Assembly (NCBI GenBank): GCA_951812995.1
Contig: CATOTD010000002.1
Coordinates: 565,468-629,467, forward strand
DNA: 64,000 nt
Reading direction: 5' to 3'
Origin: an uncultured Gammaproteobacteria bacterium
Lineage (GTDB): Bacteria > Pseudomonadota > Gammaproteobacteria > Eutrophobiales > Eutrophobiaceae
Part shown: positions 9,379 to 19,237 of the stretch, piece after piece
Layout: each line of letters starts with the position of its first letter
Position numbering within the stretch: the first letter of the stretch is position 1
Made by a program: the position numbers and the translations under genes
The notes under the pieces: generated by a model
What the model was told of the DNA's origin: nothing
The model's database searches: none
The model's input: the letters and a program-made list of their open reading frames with translations, nothing else

Positions 9379-9678
9379 TCAGGAATATTTGGAAGATTGT
9401 TGTTGTCGCAGGAGTTTACGGTATTGCCTGTGTATTTTTATGCAGCGTACACCAAGCTCGGAATTTTCATCAATATTATCAACATAAAAGCGAATCAAAG
9501 CATGTATGGAACCTTCGACTGTGCCGTAGTCTTTTGTTCCTTCACTGCGTTTGATGATTTTATGCAAATACCGGACTAGAAACCATTCAGTGGTATAGGG
9601 CTGTATGCCTGCCTTTTCAATTTCTTTTACATGTGCGATGACATATTGTTGAAAATCACCAAAATATATTTGCCGCAT
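9379..9678 (-). CDS. Hypothetical protein (99 aa)
   Basis: I do not recognise a named family. The product starts MRQIYFGDFQQYVIAHVKEIE and is rich in aromatic and charged residues with a basic end (HRQYRKLLRQQQ). No signal peptide or membrane segment. The frame is long for chance in this strand and lies between hemH and htpX, all on the minus strand, 33 bases after htpX's stop. Function unknown. Confidence 0.5.
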   Translation of the reverse strand: MRQIYFGDFQQYVIAHVKEIEKAGIQPYTTEWFLVRYLHKIIKRSEGTKDYGTVEGSIHALIRFYVDNIDENSELGVRCIKIHRQYRKLLRQQQSSKYS

Positions 9679-9711
9679 GATATGGGCCAGATAAATTATT
9701 CTGTTGTCGAT

Positions 9712-10599
9712 TTAATGCTGACTGTTTTCCAGGGCGGCGATCCGCTCTTGTAGCGGTGGGTGGCTCATGAATAGACGTTTAAGGCCAGTCGGGATACCAC
9801 CGCTGATACCAAAGGCGGCCATTTCATCGGGTAGCGGTTGTGGGTCGCTGACTTGTTGTAGCCGCCGCAATGCCGCGATCATCTTTTCTCGGCCAGCCAG
9901 ATAAGCACCGCCTGCATCCGCTTTGAATTCACGCCGACGCGAGAACCACATGACGATGGTGCTGGCCAATACACACAGGATCAGTTGTACAAATATAATG
10001 CCGATCCAGTAACCCGGCCCATGCCCGCGCTCAATTTTAAATACAAGGCGATCTAGTAAGTGTCCGATAATGCGCGAGAAAAAAATGATGAAGGTATTTA
10101 AGATGCCCTGAATTAAGGCGAGTGTGACCATATCACCATTTGCAATATGACTGACTTCATGGCCCAAGACCGCTTCGACTTCACCTTCACGCATGTTGTC
10201 TAACAAACCGCTACTGACTGCGACCAGGGCTGAGTTTTTACTCATGCCAGTGGCAAAGGCATTCGGCTGCGGTGAGTTGAATATACCGACTTCCGGCATC
10301 CCGATACCCGCTTCTCTTGCTTGCATTTCGACGGTAGACAACAGCCATTGTTCTTGTTGATTTGAGGGCATCTCAATTAACGTGACCCCCATCATTTTTT
10401 TAGCCATCCATTTTGAGATGGCAAGCGAAATCAGCGATCCAGCCATACCAAATACAGCAGACAATATCAGCAGGACTGTTAGGTTTAGCCCACCGCCTTG
10501 GTGTTCCAGTATGGTATTTATGCCCAGTACTTGCATGCTAACACTCAAGACGAACATGATTGCTATATTGATAGCGAAGAAAAGTAATATTCTCGACAT
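9712..10599 (-). CDS. htpX: Membrane protease HtpX
   Basis: A 295-residue M48-family zinc metalloprotease, the usual length. Two N-terminal membrane helices (LLFFAINIAIMFVLSVSMQV and the LTVLLILSAVFGMAGSL segment), then the active-site VLGHEVSHIANGD (HExxH), two further membrane helices, and the third zinc ligand in RRREFKADAGGAYL. HtpX degrades misfolded inner-membrane proteins. The C-terminus FMSHPPLQERIAALE is typical. The gene is followed by the small unknown gene at 9379 and preceded by a short gap to ybbP. Confidence 0.94.
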   Translation of the reverse strand: MSRILLFFAINIAIMFVLSVSMQVLGINTILEHQGGGLNLTVLLILSAVFGMAGSLISLAISKWMAKKMMGVTLIEMPSNQQEQWLLSTVEMQAREAGIGMPEVGIFNSPQPNAFATGMSKNSALVAVSSGLLDNMREGEVEAVLGHEVSHIANGDMVTLALIQGILNTFIIFFSRIIGHLLDRLVFKIERGHGPGYWIGIIFVQLILCVLASTIVMWFSRRREFKADAGGAYLAGREKMIAALRRLQQVSDPQPLPDEMAAFGISGGIPTGLKRLFMSHPPLQERIAALENSQH

Positions 10600-10661
10600 A
10601 TAAAAAATCCTCTAAAAATAACTGCTATATAGATTGTAACATCGGTAGAAAATTCAATACG

Positions 10662-13151
10662 CTATGTTTTTTTCAGGATCAACATCGGTGAAACGGATAA
10701 TACTTTACGTGTTCCAAACAATCCGGTGGGTACAATAATTAAACAACAAACAACCGGCGCAATTAACCAGATGAGTGGGTTAATGACGATATCCATCTTA
10801 AATATAAACACAGCAAGTGCGAGTTCAATGACAGAAGCTGCGATAGCCGATAATAATCCCGTGATGAGGCCAAGCAACATGAACTCGGCAACCAGTCCGG
10901 AAATGATTTGCTTGCGGTTTGCGCCCAAGGCACTCATGAGCGCAGATTCTTGAGTGCGCGCATCATGCGTGCTCTGTAATGTTGCAAATAATACAGCGAT
11001 GCCAGTTAGCAACGTAAATATAAATACAAACTCAATAGTACGCACAACTTGATTCATAATCGTTCTGACTTGTGCCAACAGTGCATCAACATCAAGTATC
11101 GTAATGCTTGGATATTTTCCTACCAAACCAATAAGTATTGATCGTTTGGATTCAGGGATATAAAAACTGCTTATGAATGTGCCCGGATAGGTTTTTAATG
11201 CTGCCGGATTTGATACGACGAAAAAATTCACATGAAATGAGTCCCATTCGACCCAGCGCAGGTTAATGACATGTCCACTTATTTCCTGTCCTGCAATCGA
11301 ATACGTTAGGGTGTCGCCCATATTGATGCCTAGGGTTTCGGCAATACCTTCTTCGACTGAAAAATAAGGCTCCACAGTGCTTTCCCCGGTCCACCAGCGG
11401 CCTGCCACCAAGCGATTATCAGCTTGCATCTTTGTAGCGTAAGACAGATTGAATTCTCTTGCGGCGAGGCGACTAGCACGCGGGTTTTCGTAGTCATCGG
11501 GATTGACGGCAACATCATTTATTTTAGTCAAGCGGCCACGGATCATCGGGTATAGTTCTATTTCATATTGCAATGCGTGTGCTAAAAAAGATTTAACACC
11601 GTCAACCTGGTCGGGTTGAATATTAATCAGAAAATAATTGGGTGCGTCTTCGGGCAACCTATTTTGCCAGTTCTCTAAAAGATCGGTGCGTACCAGGGTG
11701 AGTAGCAACATGACGGTGATGCCGATACCGATACCCATGATTTGCACAATACTGTGATTTGATCGGCGCGTGACATTGGCCAAGCCATAGCGTGCTGCCA
11801 TCTTGAGGTGGGGCTGCAATCGCGCGAGCAACGCAAGCATATATTTAGCCGCTAGTGCCAATAGGATTGCGGTTAAGAACAAACCAGACACCGTGTAAAG
11901 CGTTAAACTGATATTATCTGCCTGCCATGGGCCAAGCAGCATCAAGGCCAGCACGGCGAGGCTATAGATGAGGTAATTGTTTACCGGCAAGGGTGTCAGA
12001 TCTCGGCGTAATACGCGCAGTGGTGATACTGCGCCAAGACGCATCAGCGGTGGTAGTGCAAATGCCAGTACTGTTATTAGGCCGGCAAATAGACCTGACA
12101 ACACGGGTAGCCAGGATGGCTTTGGCAAGGTTTGCTGTGACAGCCCGGACATGAGTTGCGTCAAGGCCGCCTGTACAAAATAACCAATGAGACAACCGGC
12201 CAGACTACAGATTAAACCGAGCATGAGTAACTGGTACAGATAGATGCGGCTAATCTGTTTTTGCTGTAATCCCAAACAGCGCATGATGGCACAGTTGTCA
12301 TAATGACGTATGGCGAAACGTTGCGCCGACATTGCAATGGCAAGGCCTGCCAGTGCGATACTCACCAGGGCCGCGAGTCCTAAAAATTGTTCAGCGCGTT
12401 CAAGTGCCGATTTGATCTCTGGGCGTGCGTCTTTAATCCCTTGCACCCGCATGTGATCGTCTTTATTGGTGTTAATGTATGCACGATATTGATCGATAGC
12501 CTCAGAGTCGCCACCTAGCAATAATCTGTATTTAATACGACTGCCCGGCAGGATCAATCCAGTCGCATCCAGATCAGTACGATTCATCAGCAAGCGCGGT
12601 GCAATATTAAATAGATCGCCGCCGCGATCAGGTTCATAAGTCAAGACCTTGTCAATTACGAATGCCATGGCGCCAAGGTTGATTGAATCACCGACTTGTA
12701 CTTGTAGTGCTTGCAACAATCGACTGTCAACCCAAACCGAGCCTGGTGCGGGAATTGAGTCGTTGTATTGTTCCGCACCCAATAAATAGTCACTTGTTCG
12801 CAAGCGACCGCGAATAGGGTAGTTTGTATCGACCGCCTTGACCTCGGTTAACTCAAGTTTATCGTCTTTCGTCACAACGCTACGAAAACTTTCATTAAGT
12901 GAAACGGTTAAATGAGCCTGGTCGGCCTTTGTAATATATTCCTTTCTAATTTTAGCCGAAGAGATTAAGACTAAATCTGCGGCGAGTAGCTCGGTTGCTT
13001 GTCGTTCTGTTGCACGACGTACACGGTCAGTAAAAAAATTGACCGAGCTTAAACAGGCCACAGCAATGAGTATAGAGATCCCAATCAGACGTAACTCTCC
13101 AGAGTGCCAATCTCTTGTTAGTGAAACGGATGCAAACTTAAATGTGTTCAT
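10662..13151 (-). CDS. ybbP: FtsX-like ABC transporter permease (YbbP type)
   Basis: An 829-residue permease with two FtsX-type modules and about ten membrane helices. Markers include GELRLIGISILIAVACLSSV at the N-terminus, the first module near LGLAALVSIALAGLAIAMSA, and the second module near IEFVFIFTLLTGIAVLFATL with ESALMSALGANRKQI. Its start codon overlaps the ybbA stop by one base (TAATG at 13149-13153), so the two subunits are translationally coupled. With YbbA it probably forms a MacB-type mechanotransmission complex; together with the divergent esterase gene tesA this is the standard E. coli arrangement. The substrate is not known. Confidence 0.9.
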   Translation of the reverse strand: MNTFKFASVSLTRDWHSGELRLIGISILIAVACLSSVNFFTDRVRRATERQATELLAADLVLISSAKIRKEYITKADQAHLTVSLNESFRSVVTKDDKLELTEVKAVDTNYPIRGRLRTSDYLLGAEQYNDSIPAPGSVWVDSRLLQALQVQVGDSINLGAMAFVIDKVLTYEPDRGGDLFNIAPRLLMNRTDLDATGLILPGSRIKYRLLLGGDSEAIDQYRAYINTNKDDHMRVQGIKDARPEIKSALERAEQFLGLAALVSIALAGLAIAMSAQRFAIRHYDNCAIMRCLGLQQKQISRIYLYQLLMLGLICSLAGCLIGYFVQAALTQLMSGLSQQTLPKPSWLPVLSGLFAGLITVLAFALPPLMRLGAVSPLRVLRRDLTPLPVNNYLIYSLAVLALMLLGPWQADNISLTLYTVSGLFLTAILLALAAKYMLALLARLQPHLKMAARYGLANVTRRSNHSIVQIMGIGIGITVMLLLTLVRTDLLENWQNRLPEDAPNYFLINIQPDQVDGVKSFLAHALQYEIELYPMIRGRLTKINDVAVNPDDYENPRASRLAAREFNLSYATKMQADNRLVAGRWWTGESTVEPYFSVEEGIAETLGINMGDTLTYSIAGQEISGHVINLRWVEWDSFHVNFFVVSNPAALKTYPGTFISSFYIPESKRSILIGLVGKYPSITILDVDALLAQVRTIMNQVVRTIEFVFIFTLLTGIAVLFATLQSTHDARTQESALMSALGANRKQIISGLVAEFMLLGLITGLLSAIAASVIELALAVFIFKMDIVINPLIWLIAPVVCCLIIVPTGLFGTRKVLSVSPMLILKKT

Positions 13152-13837
13152 TATAAATTTTCAGTCAGTTGCCCACCTGCCATAACGACCTGTCGATCAC
13201 AATGATCAGCGATAGCATGGTCATGCGTTACCATGATCAATGTCGTGCTATTTTCTTTATTTAAGTCGAATAACAGATCAATAATGCGTTGTGCTGTTTT
13301 ATGATCGAGATTGCCCGTCGGTTCATCTGCAAACAAGATTTGTGGATTACCCGCAAATGCTCGTGCGATAGCAACACGTTGTTGTTCACCGCCAGATAGT
13401 TGATTTGGATAATGATGTATACGTTCAGCTAAGCCCACTGCTTGCAGTTTCTGCATCGCCATGGCATCAGCCTGCTCGGCACCCGCTAATTCAAGTGGCA
13501 GTGCGGTATTTTCCAACGCGGTTAAATTCGGCAGCAGGTGAAAAGATTGAAAAACAAAGCCGACCACTTGATTGCGGATCAGAGCGCGGCCATCTTCATC
13601 TAATTGATTCAAGTCAGTTCCATTCAGGATAACCTTACCCGTTGTCGGCCGATCCAGTCCAGCGAGCAGGCCAAGTAATGTTGATTTACCAGAACCAGAG
13701 ATGCCAATAATCGCTAAACTTTCCCCTTTTTTTATAGCCAAATTTATGGCATCAAGGATAATCAGCGTCCCTTCAGGACTAGCGACTTGCTTTCCAAGCC
13801 CCAGGGCTTGCACAATGTAGTTATTTTCAGAGTCCAT
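13151..13837 (-). CDS. ybbA: ABC transporter ATP-binding protein (YbbA type)
   Basis: A 228-residue ATPase. Walker A is GISGSGKST, the signature is [14 protein letters not shown], Walker B is [12 protein letters not shown], and the H-loop is MVTHDHA. GNLD after Walker B is the LolD/MacB-like subgroup mark. Its ATG at 13835-13837 is only 4 bases from the ATG of tesA on the other strand, so each promoter must lie inside the neighbour's coding sequence or the two messages are leaderless. It is followed by ybbP with a one-base overlap. Confidence 0.92.
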   Translation of the reverse strand: MDSENNYIVQALGLGKQVASPEGTLIILDAINLAIKKGESLAIIGISGSGKSTLLGLLAGLDRPTTGKVILNGTDLNQLDEDGRALIRNQVVGFVFQSFHLLPNLTALENTALPLELAGAEQADAMAMQKLQAVGLAERIHHYPNQLSGGEQQRVAIARAFAGNPQILFADEPTGNLDHKTAQRIIDLLFDLNKENSTTLIMVTHDHAIADHCDRQVVMAGGQLTENL

Positions 13838-13841
13838 ATTT

Positions 13842-14450
13842 ATGTATTATCAAATTATATTTTTGGTTATTTATAGTATTATTTTTACTATTAATGTACA
13901 GGCAAAAACAATGCTTGTTTTGGGTGATAGCCTGAGTGCGGCTTATGGTATACCCATACAAGAAGGTTGGGTATCCCTACTGGAACAGCGTCTGCTGCAA
14001 CATGAATTAGACTATAAGGTTGTAAATGCCAGTATCAGTGGTGAGACGACCTCAGGCGCGAAGGCGCGATTAGGCAAGTTGCTACAAGCATATCGGCCAG
14101 CGCTGGTTATTATTGAGCTCGGTGCCAATGATGGTTTACGTGGTTTCGCACTTGACGAAATAGAACAAAATCTGTCAAGTATTGTGGCAATGATCAAAAA
14201 ATCGAATGCGGATGTGCTACTGGTGCCGATGCAGTTACCGCCCAATTATGGTGCAACGTATAATCAACGGTTCATGTCCATTTATGAATCTGTGGCGGCA
14301 TCGATGGCGGTTAGTTTGTCGGTATTTATTCTAAAAGATATTGCGCAACATGCTAACCTCATGCAAGCAGATGGCCTGCATCCCTTACCAGCGGCACAGG
14401 TTATGATGTTGGATAATATTTGGCCAAGCCTGGAGGCGTTAATTAAGTAA
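13842..14450 (+). CDS. tesA: Arylesterase / multifunctional acyl-CoA thioesterase I
   Basis: A 202-residue SGNH hydrolase. A signal peptide-like start (MYYQIIFLVIYSIIFTINVQAK) suggests export to the periplasm. Block I is VLGDSLSAAYG with the nucleophile Ser, block III is GANDGLRG with Asn, and block V is DGLHP with the Asp-His pair. It hydrolyses esters and thioesters of lipid-type acyl chains. The gene is divergent from ybbA, as in E. coli. The NUDIX gene begins at the base after its TAA stop, so the two are likely one transcript. Confidence 0.92.
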   Translation: MYYQIIFLVIYSIIFTINVQAKTMLVLGDSLSAAYGIPIQEGWVSLLEQRLLQHELDYKVVNASISGETTSGAKARLGKLLQAYRPALVIIELGANDGLRGFALDEIEQNLSSIVAMIKKSNADVLLVPMQLPPNYGATYNQRFMSIYESVAASMAVSLSVFILKDIAQHANLMQADGLHPLPAAQVMMLDNIWPSLEALIK

Positions 14451-15017
14451 ATGAAATTCTGCTGTTATTGTAGTGCCGAGTTGTTCTATGACATACCAAA
14501 GAATGATAATCGCCATCGCTATATCTGCCAGCGGTGTGACATTGTGCATTATCAAAATCCAAAAATTGTTGCTGGCTGCATACCCGTTTGGGAGGATCAG
14601 ATATTACTTTGCAAACGCGCGATAGAGCCACGCCTTGGTTATTGGACATTACCAGCCGGTTTTATGGAATTGGGTGAGTCGAGTCTTGAGGCAGGTATAC
14701 GCGAAACATGGGAGGAGGCCAATGCGCGGGTTGAAGTTGACGATCTCTTTGCCGTGTTTAATTTACCGTACGTTGATCAGGTTTATATGATGTTTCGAGC
14801 GCGGCTGGTTGATCTGAAATTTTCGGCCAGTATTGAAAGTCTGGAAGTGAAACTATTTAAAGAAGACGACATTCCATGGGGCGAGTTGGCATTCACCACC
14901 ATAAAGGAAACGTTGAAATGTTATCTCGATGACAGGAGTCGCGGTCATTTTCAGTTACACACGGGCGATGTCATAAAAACGGATGGTCGTTATGATTTCA
15001 TCGCGACACTGGTGTAG
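14451..15017 (+). CDS. NUDIX hydrolase with N-terminal zinc ribbon
   Basis: A 188-residue protein starting directly after the tesA stop. A four-Cys zinc ribbon opens it (KFCCYCSAEL and ICQRCD), then the NUDIX fold with the catalytic box GFMELGESSLEAGIRETWEE. The Gly expected near the end of the box (REx2EExG) is replaced here (EEANARV), a tolerated variant. The arrangement resembles NudC/NudL-like enzymes acting on nucleotide diphosphate derivatives such as ADP-ribose or NAD-type compounds; the exact substrate cannot be told. Confidence 0.85.
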   Translation: MKFCCYCSAELFYDIPKNDNRHRYICQRCDIVHYQNPKIVAGCIPVWEDQILLCKRAIEPRLGYWTLPAGFMELGESSLEAGIRETWEEANARVEVDDLFAVFNLPYVDQVYMMFRARLVDLKFSASIESLEVKLFKEDDIPWGELAFTTIKETLKCYLDDRSRGHFQLHTGDVIKTDGRYDFIATLV

Positions 15018-15180
15018 GGGCAAGCGGTTTAAACTGCAACCCATTGACCATTACTGGCTTCGTAGGTTTTGCCATCTGTGATAATGCGATCACTGTTAGA
15101 GAATGCTTCATCATTCGGTATCATCAATTACTAAAACAGTCTCATCATTTTCCTTCGTATTATCGTTAAGCAATAGTGTA

Positions 15181-16827
15181 TTAACGTAGCTGAGCCTTGC
15201 CACTAATCTGGCGCAAGATGTCATTGGCGGATTCTGTTGCGCATTGAAAAATGGCACTATTATTGTGTGTCTCTTTAGGTGCATGTGCGACACAACAGAG
15301 ACAAATCAAACCGGCCTGATTAAATAACGGGCTGATTTTCTCAATATTGACATCAATATCAGCCTGGTTAAGAACAATACAAACATGGCCGCTATCAAAT
15401 AGTTGACGTTCAATTTCTTGCGCTGTTTGTAAATTATTCGCTCCCACCAGCCAGGCAGTGAACGCTTGTTGACCATAACGCGCGATGCGCTCATCCATGC
15501 TGACAGGCTGTATGTCGGCATCATCAACAACACCCATAATCATACCGGCACCAACGGTGGCGTTACTTAAGCGATCAATGATGATAAACGCACCCGTACC
15601 TTTGCATAGGCGATAGGGATCAAAAACGACAGCCATGTTGAGGGTAATATCACAATAACCAATCTCATTCAGATGCAGCTCGTTTGTAGCCGATTTTGCC
15701 AGGGAATTAACATCTATTCTGTGATGAATTTTCGCAATAGCACCGGTCGCAGTTCGGGTCGCGAGCTTGATATAGTATTGTTTGCCGACCATCAGTGTCT
15801 GTTCGGTCATCCAGACGATATGGGCTGTGAATGTATAACTGATCGATGGCTGATCGGTCGGTCGTGTGATCATGTCGCCGCGGCTGATATCTATCTCATC
15901 ATCCAATGTCAATGTGATCGCCATTGGTGGGAATGCCTGATCCAGTTCGCCGGCATAGCTGATAATAGATTTAACGGCGCTGGTCTTGCCAGCGGGTAGT
16001 ACGGTTATAGGATCACCTTTGCGTATGATCCCCGCGGCCATCGTGCCGCAATAGCCGCGAAAGTTGGGATCAGGCCGGTTGACGTATTGTATCGGGAACC
16101 GTAGGTCTTTGAGGTTTCTATCATTTGCGATCTCAATGCTTTCCAGAATGGGTAGCAACGGCGGGTTGTCGTACCAGGGCATGGCCGGGCTTGGATTGAC
16201 GACATTCTCGCCCGTCAATGCCGAGATAGGAATGCATGTAATATCAATGTGATCCAGTTTAGTAATGAAATTCAAATAATCGTTTTTTATCTGCTTATAA
16301 ACTCCCTCGTCATAGGCAACCAGATCCATTTTGTTGACGGCAACGATAATGTGTTTCAGGCCCAGCAAGGAAGCAATCATACTGTGCCGTCGTGTCTGCA
16401 CTTGTACGCCATGTCTAGCGTCGATCAAGATAACAGCAAGATCGCACGTCGAGGCACCAGTCGCCATATTCCGTGTGTACTGTTCATGGCCAGGGGTGTC
16501 GGCAATGATAAATTTGCGTTTGGCCGTAGAGAAGTAACGATAGGCAACGTCAATCGTAATGCCCTGTTCGCGCTCTGCTTGTAAACCATCAACCAACAAT
16601 GCAAGATCGACCGCTTTACCTGTGGTGCCCGACTTCACACTAGCCTCGGTAATGGCCGCTAATTGATCTTCATAGATCATTTTTGAGTCATGTAATAAGC
16701 GGCCGATCAACGTGCTTTTACCATCATCAACACTGCCGCAGGTGAGTAGACGCAACAGTTCTTTTTTCTCATGTTGTGCTAGATAGGCATCAATATCAGT
16801 GCTAATGAGATCCGATTGGTGCGACAT
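15181..16827 (-). CDS. cysN: Sulfate adenylyltransferase subunit 1 with degenerate APS-kinase-like tail
   Basis: A 548-residue GTPase subunit of ATP sulfurylase, which activates sulfate to APS. G-motifs seen: GSVDDGKST (G1), [12 protein letters not shown] (G3), NKMD (G4). Elongation-factor-like beta domains follow. After about residue 447 there are 101 extra residues that look like an APS kinase (CysC) domain in shape: [14 protein letters not shown] aligns with the P-loop (family: GLSGxGKST) but has lost it, and VLNQADID replaces LDGDN. So the tail is probably inactive. E. coli CysN lacks it; bifunctional CysNC keeps it active. The start overlaps the cysD stop by one base. Confidence 0.9.
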   Translation of the reverse strand: MSHQSDLISTDIDAYLAQHEKKELLRLLTCGSVDDGKSTLIGRLLHDSKMIYEDQLAAITEASVKSGTTGKAVDLALLVDGLQAEREQGITIDVAYRYFSTAKRKFIIADTPGHEQYTRNMATGASTCDLAVILIDARHGVQVQTRRHSMIASLLGLKHIIVAVNKMDLVAYDEGVYKQIKNDYLNFITKLDHIDITCIPISALTGENVVNPSPAMPWYDNPPLLPILESIEIANDRNLKDLRFPIQYVNRPDPNFRGYCGTMAAGIIRKGDPITVLPAGKTSAVKSIISYAGELDQAFPPMAITLTLDDEIDISRGDMITRPTDQPSISYTFTAHIVWMTEQTLMVGKQYYIKLATRTATGAIAKIHHRIDVNSLAKSATNELHLNEIGYCDITLNMAVVFDPYRLCKGTGAFIIIDRLSNATVGAGMIMGVVDDADIQPVSMDERIARYGQQAFTAWLVGANNLQTAQEIERQLFDSGHVCIVLNQADIDVNIEKISPLFNQAGLICLCCVAHAPKETHNNSAIFQCATESANDILRQISGKAQLR

Positions 16828-17735
16828 CAGAAATAGCCTTCACGTTTCTTTGCTTCCATGGAACCGGCTTGATCATAGTCGATCACCCGACCTTGACGTT
16901 CCGATGTTTTGGTTAGCAACATTTCCTGAATAATTTCCGGCAAGGTGGTGGCGGTTGATTCAACCGCACCTGTGAGTGGATAGCAGCCCAGCGTACGAAA
17001 ACGCACCATCTTATATTCAATTTTTTCATCAGGTGCTAGCGGCATACGATCATCATCAACCATGATATAGGTGCCCTCACGTTTTACGACCGGGCGACTT
17101 TTGGCGTAATACAATGGCACAATGGGAATGTTTTCCAGATGGATGTATTGCCAGACATCAAGTTCAGTCCAGTTGGACAGGGGAAATACACGAATACTTT
17201 CACCCTTGTCAACCATGCCATTATAGATGTTCCATAATTCAGGTCGTTGATTCTTGGGATCCCAATGATGATTTTTGTCACGAAAGGAATACACGCGCTC
17301 CTTGGCGCGCGATTTTTCTTCGTCGCGCCGGGCACCGCCAAAGGCCGCATCAAACTTATATTTATGCAAGGCCTGTTTCAGCGCTTCCGTTTTCATCACA
17401 TCGGTATGTTTTTTACTGCCATGCGTGAAAGGCCCAATACCCGCTACGACACCGGCCTGATTGATATGCACCAACAGATCCAAGTCCAATTTTTTCGCTA
17501 ATTCGTCTCGAAATGTAATCATTTCCCGAAACTTCCAGGTGGTATCAATGTGCATTAACGCAAAGGGTGGCTTGCCTGGTGCGAATGCCTTTAATGCCAG
17601 TTGCAGCATCACGGCGGAGTCTTTGCCGATGGAATAAAGCATGACGGGTTTTTCAAATTCAGCCACAACCTCGCGGATAATGTGGATGCTTTCAGCTTCG
17701 AGTTGCTTGAGATGCGTCAGGTTATAATCGGTCAT
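16827..17735 (-). CDS. cysD: Sulfate adenylyltransferase subunit 2
   Basis: A 302-residue PP-loop ATP pyrophosphatase that makes APS from sulfate and ATP with CysN. Seen: the PP-loop [10 protein letters not shown], the HIDTTWKF region, the conserved [17 protein letters not shown], and the C-terminal [12 protein letters not shown] chose ATG 17735 ([15 protein letters not shown]); the open frame runs back to 18101 but that part is without family similarity and overlaps a repeat and IS256 sequence. It is the first gene of cysDN. A G-rich repeat (B) lies about 70 bases upstream of the start, perhaps close to its promoter. Confidence 0.94.
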   Translation of the reverse strand: MTDYNLTHLKQLEAESIHIIREVVAEFEKPVMLYSIGKDSAVMLQLALKAFAPGKPPFALMHIDTTWKFREMITFRDELAKKLDLDLLVHINQAGVVAGIGPFTHGSKKHTDVMKTEALKQALHKYKFDAAFGGARRDEEKSRAKERVYSFRDKNHHWDPKNQRPELWNIYNGMVDKGESIRVFPLSNWTELDVWQYIHLENIPIVPLYYAKSRPVVKREGTYIMVDDDRMPLAPDEKIEYKMVRFRTLGCYPLTGAVESTATTLPEIIQEMLLTKTSERQGRVIDYDQAGSMEAKKREGYF

Positions 17736-17803
17736 GTTTATGAGAACAGGCTCAAAATCTGTACCCCCAAGAGGGATAAAACGCAACATTATAGCAGAAC
17801 ATC

Positions 17804-17907
17804 TGAGTCGGACTAGGGCTGGGTCGGATGCGGTCGGGCTGGGTTGAGGTTGAGACGGATCGATCTGGGCTGAGTCAAGTCGGGGTTGGGCTGGGCTGGC
17901 TCGGGAG
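17804..17907 (-). repeat. Miniature repeat B (array only)
   Basis: A G-rich stretch (GAGTCGGACTAGGGCTGGG, GGTCGGGCTGGGTTGAGG, GGGGTTGGGCTGGGCTGG) of the same kind as the other repeats in this window. Conserved ends were not found. It sits upstream of cysD and 14 bases before the left end of the IS256-type element. Confidence 0.6.
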
Positions 17908-17920
17908 TTATAACCGAATC

Positions 17921-19218
17921 TAGTGTCTGAAGAGGTTGAAGTATGCGGCGTGCCTTGCTGGAATCGGTTTTGTCTAGCAATCAAAAGTAACAAGAGGAGT
18001 ACGCCACACATGACAAACAATACTGTGATTGATCTGGGTACACCAGAGGGAATTGATCCACTGACAGAGTTACTCAGATCTGGTGCGAGGCAGTTAATCA
18101 CCGAAGCTGTCCAGGTAGAGCCAGATGAGTTGATGAGGCAGTATGATGATCAAAAAACGGCTGACGGATGCCAGCGTGTTGTCCGTAGCGGTCATCATCC
18201 AGAACGAGAGATCATCATCGGGGTTGGCAAGGTCAGCGTCGAGGTGCCCAATATCCGTAGCCGTGAGGGTAAACCGGCGAGCTTCCAATCTTTGCTTGTA
18301 CCGCCCTACATCCGGCGCACAGCGACCCTGGATGCGGCGATTCCCTGGCTTTATTTGAAAGGTGTTTCGAGTGGTCAGATGCAAAGTGCACTGGAAGCGA
18401 TTGTCGGACCCGAGGCTAAAGGGCTGTCGGCCAATGTCGTGGGTCGTTTGAAACGGCAATGGGAAGCTACATACAAGCAATGGTGTACACGTTCCGTGTC
18501 TGATGAATGGGTCTATATCTGGACTGATGGCATCTACAGTGGTCTTCGAGGTGACGATGGTCGATTGTGTTGCCTGGTCATCATCGGCGTGAACAGTCGC
18601 GGTCAGAAGCATTTTATGTCGATTGAAGAGGGTGTCAGGGAATCGAAACAGCGCTGGCGAGCAGTGTTGTTGTCGTTGCAACAAAGAGGCTTGGGTCAGC
18701 CCCAAAGCTGGCCATTGGCGATGGTGCTTTGGGTTTCTGGGCAGCCCTTGAGGCAGTGTATCCAGAGACTGATGTGCAACGTTGCTGGATGCACAAGACC
18801 GGCAATGTGCTGAACTATCTGCCCAAGTCTGTTCAGGAGAAAGCAAAGCAGGGTCTGGATGGCAGAGGGCCGCGTTGACGCAGAGCAGGTGTTCGATGCA
18901 TTTGAGGAACGTTTCGGTGTCAAGTATCCCAAGGCAGTGGCATGCTTATCGAAAGACCGTGATGCGTTGCTGGCATTTTATGACTTTCCAGCAGAGCACT
19001 GGAGCCATATCAGGACAACGAATGTCACCCCGTCGAGCTTTGCGACAATCCGGCACAGGACACGCCAGGCTAAAGGTTGTGTCACACGAATAACGATGCT
19101 GACGATGATCTGCAAGATGGGATTATGCGCCGAAGATTCCTGGCGCAAATTGAGAGGCTTCAGACACCTGGCGAAGGTGATTGAAGGCGTGAAGTTTAAA
19201 GATGGAATCGAGGTAACT
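17921..19218 (+). mobile_element. IS256-type element, copy A (3' end missing)
   Basis: The left end is TAGTGTCTGAAGA at 17921; the matching right end TAGACACTA, seen in the related copy at 21316-21324, is absent here. After 19218 there are 19 unrelated bases and then IS5-type copy 2. A complete version built from the two copies would be about 1.34 kb. Confidence 0.82.
18010..19218 (+). pseudogene. IS256/mutator-family transposase, frameshifted (copy A)
   Basis: Starts at ATG 18010 after a ribosome site (AGAGGAG). The first part reads normally ([44 protein letters not shown] with a catalytic Asp). Near 18700 the frame shifts; the family sequence KLAIGDGALGFWAALEAVYP and the Cys-Trp of VQRCWMHKTGNVLNYLP then follow in another frame. 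A second shift occurs near 18857, after which MAEGRVDAEQVF and AFYDFPAEHWSHIRTTN (family: final Glu motif follows RTTNPIES, here changed to RTTNVTPS) are read. It cannot make one protein. Confidence 0.85.
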
Positions 19219-19237
19219 ATTGCAATCACTTTCCAGT

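Noticed and set aside
15018..15180. Short open frame of about 28 codons (reversed, ITDGKTYEASNGQWVAV) downstream of cysN
   Set aside because: Very short, no ribosome site and no recognised family; could be the tail of a lost gene but support is too weak.
17736..18101. N-terminal extension of cysD to 18101
   Set aside because: The extra part has no cysD similarity and runs through repeat B and the IS256-type element; the family N-terminus starts at 17735.
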